DNA from: JAGDMJ01 sp963809695
Lineage (GTDB): Bacteria > Bacteroidota > Ignavibacteria > UBA10030 > UBA6906
Direction of reading: 5' to 3'
Assembly (NCBI GenBank): GCA_963809695.1
Contig: CAWEKI010000009.1
Location: 682,001-746,000, forward strand
DNA: 64,000 bases
Positions within the stretch are counted from its first letter, which is position 1. Each line of letters opens with the position of its first letter. Below the pieces are notes generated by a model. That model saw only the letters and a list, made by a program, of their open reading frames with translations. It searched no databases and had not been told where the DNA came from. A program made the position numbers and the translations under genes. Below are positions 58,084 through 64,000 of this stretch, piece after piece.

Positions 58084-58104
58084 GCAAGAGGCAAGAAGCA
58101 AGAA
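58084..58104 (+). repeat. Left 21-bp inverted repeat flanking the four-helix-bundle gene
   Basis: A 21-base run of GCAAGA/GCAAGAA units (starts GCAAGAGGCAAGAAGC). Its exact reverse complement is at 58610-58630. Similar but imperfect GCAAG units continue on both sides (58075-58110). Confidence 0.8.
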
Positions 58105-58150
58105 AGCAAAAGTCGGAACCATGATATGTGAAGCATAAGAGCAAGAGCAG

Positions 58151-58554
58151 CTATTCCCCCTCCCCTTCAAATGGTTCCGAATCTTCAGTCTTAGGCAAGG
58201 TCCTCCAGCGATCGTACAAGCCGTGAAGCATCATTCCGATTTCTTTGTATTTGTCCTGCAAGCACTGATGCTCCTCAGCCCTGAGATAGGCACATTCCAG
58301 TGCGAAATCCAACCAGAGTTTCGTCTCATCGGCAGAGCCAATCGCGTCTTGAATGTGTCTGCGGAAGATATTTTCGTAACGGCGCTTCGCCCAACCCTCG
58401 ACCAGATTGGCCGCAACGGAACGCGAGGACCTACGGATTTGATCGGTCAAGGAGTAGAGTTCTTCCTTGGAAAACCTTTGCTGATTCTGAATATTTCGTT
58501 CGCTGCAGCAAAAGCAAGCTGGTAGACTTTAAGATCTCTATACGACCGGATCAT
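58151..58554 (-). pseudogene. Four-helix-bundle (S23/23S rRNA intervening-sequence-type) protein gene with a frameshift
   Basis: The first part (58554 down to about 58470) reads MIRSYRDLKVYQLAFAAANE and ends in frame at TGA just after GFPRKNSTP. The second part continues in another frame as EELYSLTDQIRRSSRSV and SVAANLVEGWAKRRYE, which is the normal continuation of the family. A single missing base near 58468-58472 explains it: GFPKEELYSLT would be restored. Full length would be about 134 residues. Family members form four-helix bundles; the relatives include proteins found in rRNA intervening sequences and the Avd accessory proteins of retroelements. The gene lies between perfect inverted repeats. 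It may be a pseudogene, a real frameshift or a base error. Confidence 0.8.
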
Positions 58555-58609
58555 AGGTGGTTCCTGTTGCCTGTTTCTTGTTTCGGTTTCTTTGCTCCAT
58601 CTTTCTTGA

Positions 58610-58630
58610 TTCTTGCTTCTTGCCTCTTGC
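58610..58630 (-). repeat. Right 21-bp inverted repeat flanking the four-helix-bundle gene
   Basis: Exact reverse complement of the repeat at 58084-58104, 56 bases beyond the start of the frameshifted gene and 17 bases beyond the spmB stop region. Further degenerate TTGC/TTTCTT units lie at 58565-58610. Confidence 0.8.
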
Positions 58631-58646
58631 CTCCTTCCGCCGGCCT

Positions 58647-59189
58647 TTAGAAAAGGGCCCTTACAATCCACACCGCCACCAGCATTCCCACCACGTCCGC
58701 AATGATCCCAACCGCGACCGCGTGCCGGAAATTCCTGATGTTCACGGACCCGAAATAGACGGCCAGGACATAGAAGGTCGTCTCCGTGCTGCCGTACATC
58801 GTTGAAACCAGCACGCCGATCAAGGAGTCTGGCCCATGGACTTTCATGAGCTCAGTCATGATTCCGAGCGAGCCGCTTCCTGAAAGCGGCCGCATCAACG
58901 CCATGGGGAGAGCCTCGGGAGGCATGCCAATCAAGGATGTTGCCGGTGCGAGAAGGGCCGAGAGCAAGTCCATGGCTCCGCTCGCGCGGAAGATCCCGAT
59001 CGCCATGAGCATGGCCACGAGGTAGGGGATGATCCTCACGGCCACGTTGAAGCCCTCTTTGGCTCCTTCAACGAACACTTCGTACACTTTTACCCGCTTT
59101 GCGATCCCCCAGCCGAGAAACAGGAGCAGAATGAGGGGAATTGCCAGGATCGATACAACGGTCAGGACCGTACGGAGAAGATCAGTCAT
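58647..59189 (-). CDS. SpmB-type nucleoside-recognition (Gate) domain membrane protein
   Basis: 180 residues with four or five membrane helices and the segments YLVAMLMAIGIFRASGAMD, MRPLSGSGSLGIM and GSTETTFYVLAVYFGSV that mark SpmB. In Bacillus the SpmA/SpmB pair is needed for spore core dehydration; in non-spore-formers its role is unknown. It overlaps the upstream spmA-like gene by 8 bases, so the two are coupled. Confidence 0.9.
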   Translation of the reverse strand: MTDLLRTVLTVVSILAIPLILLLFLGWGIAKRVKVYEVFVEGAKEGFNVAVRIIPYLVAMLMAIGIFRASGAMDLLSALLAPATSLIGMPPEALPMALMRPLSGSGSLGIMTELMKVHGPDSLIGVLVSTMYGSTETTFYVLAVYFGSVNIRNFRHAVAVGIIADVVGMLVAVWIVRALF

Positions 59190-60162
59190 TGCCTGCCTCC
59201 ATCATTCTCCGGTAGCGTGGCAGGCGCTGCAGGATTTTGGAGGCGATCACCCCTGCGATCGTGGCACACCCGGCTCCGACGATCGAAGTCCCGATGATGA
59301 TCCCTGGATTGGCAGAGCCTGCTGCAGCCCGCACGGCAATGGCCGTTGCGGGGATCAGCACGAGCCCTCCCGTGTTGATCGCAAGAAACGTGCACATGGC
59401 ATTTGTCGCAGTGCCAAGTTTCGGATTCAGCTTGTTGAGTTCCTCCATCGCTTTCAGGCCGAGCGGTGTCGCGGCATTGCTCAGCCCGAGCATGTTGGCT
59501 GCAATGTTCATGATCATGGCACCTACGGCCGGGTGATCGGCAGGGACATCAGGGAAGATCCTGCGCATGAGAGGGGCCAGTGCCCGCGAGAGGATCGTCA
59601 GCAGTCCCGCCGCCTCGGCGACCTTCATGACGCCAAGCCAGAGAGCCATGATGCCGATCAGGCCAAGGGAAATGTTCACCGCTGTGGCCGCGTAGTCGAG
59701 GGCCGCTTGCGTCACAGCCCTCAGCCGCGCGAATCGGACCGGCTCAAGAATAAATCGGGCAACGCCAGCCGTCGCACCCTCTTTCCGCAATGACTGGATG
59801 CTGCCTGTGAGACGGTCCTTTGTCGATGCGCTCCTCGCCATCTCCTTCCAGATTGCGGGGGACGCCTCGTCGATCTGAATGATGATCGTGGAGGTTCCGG
59901 CGCTGTCGCCGTAGAGAGTTGCCGGCTGGCGGACATCCTGCTGGACTGCGTTTGTGCCGTAGAAAGCGTTGAATGCCGCGGAGGGGATTGTCAGGACGAC
60001 ACCCGATCCGGACCGGACCGATGTCGGGGGATGTTCAACCTGGAATGCAGTTTCAAGAGGGACCCCATTCCGATAGGTATTGCCAAGCTCATTCCTTGCG
60101 TCGTATCCGGCGGCGGTAAGGATGCCGATAGCAATGAGGCCGATCCAGATGTAGTTCAGCAT
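59182..60162 (-). CDS. SpmA-type nucleoside-recognition (Gate) domain membrane protein with inserted domain
   Basis: 326 residues from the ATG at 60162 (MLNYIWIGLIAIG). The SpmA core is clear: helix 1 (about 4-18), then ISLGLIGIMALWLGVMKVAE, NIAANMLGLSNAATPLGLKAM and CTFLAINTGGLVLIP. Bacillus SpmA is about 196 residues. The extra length is an insertion of about 130 residues between helix 1 and helix 2 (about 20-150), polar and probably outside the membrane. It has no recognised motif. Confidence 0.88.
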   Translation of the reverse strand: MLNYIWIGLIAIGILTAAGYDARNELGNTYRNGVPLETAFQVEHPPTSVRSGSGVVLTIPSAAFNAFYGTNAVQQDVRQPATLYGDSAGTSTIIIQIDEASPAIWKEMARSASTKDRLTGSIQSLRKEGATAGVARFILEPVRFARLRAVTQAALDYAATAVNISLGLIGIMALWLGVMKVAEAAGLLTILSRALAPLMRRIFPDVPADHPAVGAMIMNIAANMLGLSNAATPLGLKAMEELNKLNPKLGTATNAMCTFLAINTGGLVLIPATAIAVRAAAGSANPGIIIGTSIVGAGCATIAGVIASKILQRLPRYRRMMEAGND

Positions 60163-60196
60163 GGTGGCGTGTAAGAAGCGTGGCAAATGCCTGGCA

Positions 60197-60829
60197 TTAG
60201 AAACCAATGTGCAACGTCAACTGTATCGCCCTGACCGGCACCGGCCCAACCACCGGCAACTGCCGCAACGAAAGATCGCTCCCCACATTGAAGTCGTACA
60301 AGCTCGCATCAACGTAGGCGTCAGCGAGTGCTACGAAATACCAGATCAGGAGATACCAGGAGAATGCATCCCGTTGGTCCTTGTAAAACTCCCGGCTGTT
60401 CAGGAGAGCCTCGTCTCCCCCCGGAATCGTCCCCAGACTCGCCTGATATTGAGCCTTGTAGTCCTGGTACATCCGATTGTTGTCCAGCCAGTTTGAGATA
60501 AGGTAAATGCCGAAACCGACCACGATCGGCACCTTCCAGTATGATTCATTGTAGAACTGCCCTGCACCCGGGAGGATCGCCGAAAGCAGCATTGCTTTGC
60601 CGGTCGACTTCGTGGGATGGTAGGCAGTCGTGTCAGGGCCGCTCTGTTGGGCTTCGACACGCCCGGCGGGAACACCTGGCACGCTGACGCTATCCGAACC
60701 CGTTTGCTGAGCACGTCCGAGACCGGGCAGCGCTGCCAGCAAGAGAAATGACAGCGCCAGGGCAGCTCGCCGCAATGTCCACCTACGGCTCGGCAACAAA
60801 ACCGATGGCCTCGATTTCAATGCGGACAT
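60197..60829 (-). CDS. DUF5683-domain membrane protein
   Basis: About 210 residues. A signal or first helix (RRAALALSFLLLAALPGLGRAQ) is followed by a proline/serine-rich linker and the DUF5683 domain: AMLLSAILPGAGQFYNESYWKVPIV, then ADAYVDASLYDFNVGSDLSL. The family is common in Bacteroidota and relatives and has no known function. The start is uncertain: ATG at 60829 overlaps ridA by 46 bases, while a TTG at 60775 lies just after an AGGTGG. Confidence 0.8.
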   Translation of the reverse strand: MSALKSRPSVLLPSRRWTLRRAALALSFLLLAALPGLGRAQQTGSDSVSVPGVPAGRVEAQQSGPDTTAYHPTKSTGKAMLLSAILPGAGQFYNESYWKVPIVVGFGIYLISNWLDNNRMYQDYKAQYQASLGTIPGGDEALLNSREFYKDQRDAFSWYLLIWYFVALADAYVDASLYDFNVGSDLSLRQLPVVGPVPVRAIQLTLHIGF

Positions 60830-61169
60830 CCTTTGGAAGCCGTGAGACCTGTACGGTGGATCTCGCAGGAGGGTTGGTCTTGAAGTAATTGCCGTACACT
60901 TCATTCATCGCCGCGAAATCTCCCATGTCAACAAGGAACACGGTTGTCTTCACAACGCGCTCCAGCCCCGAACCGGACGCCGCCAGAATCGCCTTGAGGT
61001 TCTCCATCACCCGGGCGGTCTGTACCCTGATGTCCCCGGCGACCACCGCTCCGGTAGATGGGTCAATGGGAATCTGACCCGCGGTGAACACAAAGCCCTG
61101 TGGCGTGACAACAGCCTGACTGTACGGGCCTATCGCGGCGGGGGCACTCTTTGTGGATACTGTGGTCAT
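60783..61169 (-). CDS. ridA: RidA-family enamine/imine deaminase
   Basis: 128 residues from the ATG at 61169. APAAIGPYSQAV (9-20), GQIPIDPSTG, RVMENLKAIL and the late PPARSTVQVSRLPKD with the catalytic Arg are in the RidA order. It hydrolyses reactive enamines and imines released by PLP enzymes. A start at 61184 or 61223 is possible but the family begins near the chosen Met. It follows parB by 73 bases. Confidence 0.93.
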   Translation of the reverse strand: MTTVSTKSAPAAIGPYSQAVVTPQGFVFTAGQIPIDPSTGAVVAGDIRVQTARVMENLKAILAASGSGLERVVKTTVFLVDMGDFAAMNEVYGNYFKTNPPARSTVQVSRLPKDVRIEIEAIGFVAEP

Positions 61170-61242
61170 TGGCTTTAATGTCATAGCACGTGGAGCAGGA
61201 TCGCCGCCCCTGGATGTTCCCAAGACCGACGGCGGGATTTCA

Positions 61243-62148
61243 CTATCGACGGTCTTCCAGACCTTCGAAGATCTCCAGCAGCCGTTCCAGATCTTCGCTG
61301 GAATAGTACTCGATGATCATTTCCCCTTTCCCCTCGTGGATCGGCCGGATCTGCACCTTCGTGCCAAGGAACTGCCGAAGACGATCTTCAATGTTCGTCA
61401 ACGTGCCGGCAGTCTCCCCGACCCGGCCGGTGACGCGGCCCGGTTTCCTCTTTCCCTTCTGCTGGGCGAGCCGCTCCACCTCGCGCACGGAGAGCCCCCG
61501 GCTCACAGCTCTCTTGAAGATCTTCAGCCGAAGATTCTCATCCTCCACTCCCGCGAGGGCCCGCGCATGTCCTCCGGAGATCTCCCCTTTTCTCACTGCC
61601 AGCTGAATAACATCCGGCAGTCTGAGCAGCCGCAGGAAATTCGTGACCGTGGTCCGGTCCTTGCCGATCCGCTGCGACACTTCATCCTGGGTCAGGCGGC
61701 ACTCCTCGATCAGGCGCCGGTATGAAATAGCCACCTCGATCGGGTTGAGATACTCCCGCTGGAGGTTCTCGACAAGCGCCAGCTCGAGCATTTCTTCGTT
61801 TGACTGAACACGGATGATGTAGGCGGGAACCTGCGTGAGTCCCGCTTCGCGAGCAGCCCGGACCCGCCGTTCCCCCGAGATGAGCTGGTACCCGCTCTCA
61901 AGGCGCCGCACGGTGATAGGTTGAATGATTCCCTTTTCCAGAATCGACTGCCGAAGCTCGTCCAGTGCCACCGGATCGAAGTCGGCCCTGGGTTGATAGG
62001 GATTGCGTTCGATCTTGTCCAGATCGATCTGCGCGATAATCTCATTGCTTGATCCGTCGTCCTGCCGACCCACCGGCGCCGGCCGCGGGAGAGCCGGCTG
62101 GCGCGGGATCAAGGAGGCCAGACCTCGACCGAGAACCTGTTTTGACAT
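61243..62148 (-). CDS. parB: Chromosome partitioning protein ParB
   Basis: 301 residues. Conserved parts are an N-terminal GRGLASLIP, the CTP-binding GERRVRAAREAGL (about 91-103), and the helix-turn-helix TQDEVSQRIGKDRTTVTNFLRLL (about 155-178), with a C-terminal dimer domain. It spreads on DNA from parS sites near the origin. No parS-like sequence (TGTTTCACGTGAAACA type) was found by reading this window. It is 16 bases after parA. Confidence 0.96.
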   Translation of the reverse strand: MSKQVLGRGLASLIPRQPALPRPAPVGRQDDGSSNEIIAQIDLDKIERNPYQPRADFDPVALDELRQSILEKGIIQPITVRRLESGYQLISGERRVRAAREAGLTQVPAYIIRVQSNEEMLELALVENLQREYLNPIEVAISYRRLIEECRLTQDEVSQRIGKDRTTVTNFLRLLRLPDVIQLAVRKGEISGGHARALAGVEDENLRLKIFKRAVSRGLSVREVERLAQQKGKRKPGRVTGRVGETAGTLTNIEDRLRQFLGTKVQIRPIHEGKGEMIIEYYSSEDLERLLEIFEGLEDRR

Positions 62149-62164
62149 TACTCACCCTCCAAGC

Positions 62165-62947
62165 TCAGGTGGCGATCACCTGGTGGTTGTTGTTGACCAG
62201 AATCTCCTGAGCAAGATCCATGTAGTTGCGTGTCCCGGAAGACATCGCGTCGTAGAGCACGATGGGTTTCCCGAAGCTTGGCGCCTCGCTCAATCGAACG
62301 TTCCGGGTTACCACGGATTTGAACACTTTCTCCCCGAAATATTTCTTCACCTCTCCCACGATCTGATTGGAGAGCCGCAGCCGGCTGTCGTACATGGTCA
62401 GCAGCACCCCTTCAATGTCCAGCTGTTCGTTCAGCTGCTTCTTCACCATGTTGATCGTATTCAGGAGCTGACCAAGCCCTTCCAGCGCGTAGTATTCGCA
62501 CTGCACCGGGATGAGCACGGAATCCGCCGCGGTCAAGGCATTCAGCGTGAGGAGACCAAGCGACGGAGGGCAATCGATGAAGATAAAATCATATTCGTCC
62601 CGGATACTGTGGAGTGCTTTCTTCAGCCGTTGCTCCCGCTCCTCAACGTTCACCATTTCCACCTCGGCGCCCACAAGATTGATGTGCGACGGGATGATGG
62701 AAAGATACGGCATGTTGGTCTTTTGAATCGCCTCCCGGACAGGAAGATCCCCCAGGATCACCTCGTAGGTGCTCCGGCCCTCCATGTTGTCAACGATGCC
62801 CGCGCCGCTACTCGCGTTCGATTGCGGGTCCGCATCCACCAGGAGCGTTTTCTTCTCCGCGGCAGCGATACAGGCCGCAAGATTGACCGCGGTGGTGGTC
62901 TTGCCGACCCCCCCTTTCTGATTGGCGATGGTTATGATCTTTCCCAC
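62165..62947 (-). CDS. parA: Chromosome partitioning ATPase ParA (Soj)
   Basis: 260 residues with the deviant Walker A KGGVGKTTTAVNLA (11-24), LLVDADPQSNASSG (about 36-49) and FIDCPPSLGLLTLNAL. It is a DNA-binding ATPase that works with ParB to move the origin region. It is the first gene of the parAB operon, about 67 bases below a good promoter. Confidence 0.97.
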   Translation of the reverse strand: MGKIITIANQKGGVGKTTTAVNLAACIAAAEKKTLLVDADPQSNASSGAGIVDNMEGRSTYEVILGDLPVREAIQKTNMPYLSIIPSHINLVGAEVEMVNVEEREQRLKKALHSIRDEYDFIFIDCPPSLGLLTLNALTAADSVLIPVQCEYYALEGLGQLLNTINMVKKQLNEQLDIEGVLLTMYDSRLRLSNQIVGEVKKYFGEKVFKSVVTRNVRLSEAPSFGKPIVLYDAMSSGTRNYMDLAQEILVNNNHQVIAT

Positions 62948-63020
62948 GGTGATAGGGCTATCCGGGTGTATGAGAAATAGCGAGAAATACCGCGAAATGG
63001 ACTGAAACCCCTAATTGTTG

Positions 63021-63049
63021 AAGATACTGCTTTTGGCTCAGGTTTGCAA
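63021..63049 (-). promoter_or_regulatory. Sigma70-type promoter of parAB
   Basis: On the minus strand TTGCAA (63049-63044) and TATCTT (63026-63021) are 17 bases apart. The start would be near 63014. Confidence 0.6.
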
Positions 63050-63127
63050 TAACGCGCGCACAGTAAAAACTTTGCCACAGTTGAGCACAGATGAGAGGGT
63101 TGGGATTGCAGATGAACACAGATGTGG

Positions 63128-63146
63128 GTCGGGTCACTGACCCGAC
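63128..63146. repeat. 19-bp perfect palindrome in the parA-STAS gap
   Basis: GTCGGGTCACTGACCCGAC reads the same on both strands apart from the central base. It lies in the 273-base gap between parA and the STAS gene, beside two copies of GA(G/A)CACAGATG (63083-63093 and 63114-63124). Confidence 0.6.
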
Positions 63147-63220
63147 TAACTGCGGGAGTCGAGATTTGAATGCGACAGGCCTCCAGGGCGGAGAGACGTA
63201 GTGCACGCACGAGACAGCTA

Positions 63221-63580
63221 TTATGCGCTTTTCCTCGGCATTTCCCGCACGGCGCTCATCGCCTCATCGAGCATATCACATATCGTGATCACTTCGTGAA
63301 TATGGGTCTTCACGAGCACCAATCGGACAACAGGCTGAGGACTGAGCAGCACGAGGTTCCCTCCCCTGCGACGCGCGGCATTGGCAACGCGGACCAGAAC
63401 ACCGATGCCGATAGAAGACATAAAGTCGACCTCGCTGAGATCCACGATCAAGAGAGCACCATCTTCTGATGTGGCAACATTGAGTGACAGATTCACCTCT
63501 TCAGCCCCTTCAATATCCATCCGCCCGCTCAGTTTGAGGTTCGTCATCCCATAGCCCAGTTGACTTATGATCAGTCGCAT
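63221..63580 (-). CDS. STAS-domain anti-sigma-factor antagonist-like protein
   Basis: 119 residues from the ATG at 63580, with GAGGAGAGAA upstream. IVDLSEVDFMSSIGIGVLVRV (about 46-66) carries the phospho-Ser position in the family's conserved helix start. It belongs to the SpoIIAA/RsbV group, which partner-switches with anti-sigma kinases. No kinase or sigma factor is in this window. It starts 94 bases after phoU ends. Confidence 0.85.
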   Translation of the reverse strand: MRLIISQLGYGMTNLKLSGRMDIEGAEEVNLSLNVATSEDGALLIVDLSEVDFMSSIGIGVLVRVANAARRRGGNLVLLSPQPVVRLVLVKTHIHEVITICDMLDEAMSAVREMPRKSA

Positions 63581-63674
63581 TCTTCTCTCCTCTGTCTGCT
63601 TGAGAACATGATTCGGACGGACGACCCATCCTACAAAAGCCTCCAAGCTGGCTCAACCTCTAAGACCTGACGCC

Positions 63675-64000
63675 TTATCCAGTGGCATTGTGCTTTACCA
63701 GCTTTGCCTGCACCAGGAAAATCACATCCTCTGCGATGTTCGTCGCATGGTCAGCCAGGCGTTCGATGTGGCGGCTGAGGATCAGAATGTGGGCTCCAGG
63801 ATCTACAAGTGAGGAATCTTCCTTCATCAGGTCAACCAGGTCGTCGAAAATGATACTGTCCAGATCATCTACAACATCGTCGCTCTCAAGCACGCGGGTG
63901 GCAAGATCGGAATTGTTGTGGATAAACGCTGCCAGGCTTTCCTCCACCATGATTCGTGCGATCTGCGCCATCTCTCCCAACCGGGTCCTCCCCAGGAGTT
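63675..64000 (-). CDS. phoU: Phosphate signalling complex protein PhoU (N-terminus outside window)
   Basis: The frame is open to the window edge, so only the last 108 residues are seen. They match the second three-helix repeat of PhoU: DDVVDDLDSIIFDDLV followed by ISRHIERLADHATNIAEDVIF-like (here LSRHIERLADHATNIAED), the metal-binding helix. PhoU regulates phosphate uptake with PstSCAB and the PhoR kinase. The pst genes are probably just outside the right edge. Confidence 0.93.
   Translation of the reverse strand, partial: LLGRTRLGEMAQIARIMVEESLAAFIHNNSDLATRVLESDDVVDDLDSIIFDDLVDLMKEDSSLVDPGAHILILSRHIERLADHATNIAEDVIFLVQAKLVKHNATG

Noticed and set aside
57916..58170. An 84-residue Cys-rich frame after the four-helix-bundle gene.
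   Set aside because: It spans the proline operon promoter and the left repeat, has no ribosome binding site and no family match.
62948..63220. Search for a parS site near parAB.
   Set aside because: No TGTTTCACGTGAAACA-like sequence was found in this gap or elsewhere in the window by eye.

Overview
The window is 64 kb of GC-rich, gene-dense bacterial chromosome. Almost all of it is read from the minus strand; only about 6.09-12.67 kb is read from the plus strand. The cell is Gram-negative: it has lpxB and lpxK for lipid A, envelope lipoproteins, and adaptor/permease export genes. It uses the non-mevalonate isoprenoid route (ispD, ispG), the PlsY lipid route, the amidotransferase route for Gln/Asn-tRNA (gatB), and chromosomal parAB. 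A DUF5683 protein, a four-helix-bundle (S23-type) protein gene and separate SpmA/SpmB proteins suggest the FCB group (Bacteroidota / Ignavibacteriota-like). That placement is an inference from gene content. Several promoters match the general TTGACA-16/17-TATAAT pattern.

Layout. 0-3.6 kb: a minus-strand operon of two ATP-grasp ligases, a GNAT acetyltransferase and a lysine 2,3-aminomutase-family radical SAM enzyme (cut by the window edge), behind a good promoter. This is the best candidate for an undescribed pathway. 3.7-6.0 kb: recG. 6.1-12.7 kb (plus strand): two small hypothetical proteins, a DedA protein, two overlapping amino acid permeases and a K+-independent-type membrane pyrophosphatase. 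12.7-21.8 kb: gpsA-plsY, ispD, an APC-like transporter with a soluble tail, queA, ppdK and a class I glutamine amidotransferase. 21.8-29.7 kb: lpxK, a TPR lipoprotein, lpxB, an isoprenylcysteine-methyltransferase-like protein, a HAD phosphatase and smc. 29.8-32.4 kb: a GH2-fold protein with an apparently substituted nucleophile and a C-terminal membrane domain. 32.5-45.3 kb: housekeeping and central carbon genes (tpiA, gatB, sucC, pruA, folD, a YmdB-type phosphodiesterase, an NTF2-like protein, ispG, rhomboid, pgk, gap, comF). 45.4-51.7 kb: uvrB, an ABC permease and adaptor pair without an ATPase, a DUF2203 protein and a REC-PAS-GAF protein. 51.8-57.9 kb: peptide and proline use (MFSD1-like transporter, pepD, OPT transporter, proline dehydrogenase). 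58.0-58.65 kb: a frameshifted four-helix-bundle gene between perfect 21-bp inverted repeats. 58.6-64 kb: spmB, spmA, DUF5683, ridA, parB, parA, a STAS protein and the C-terminal part of phoU.

Together the genes describe a heterotroph that takes up peptides and amino acids (OPT, MFSD1-like, APC permeases), cuts dipeptides (PepD) and oxidises proline through separate ProDH and P5C dehydrogenase. It can run lower glycolysis reversibly (PPDK, PGK, GAPDH, TPI) and may conserve energy from pyrophosphate through HppA. No rRNA, tRNA, CRISPR array or intact insertion sequence was seen.
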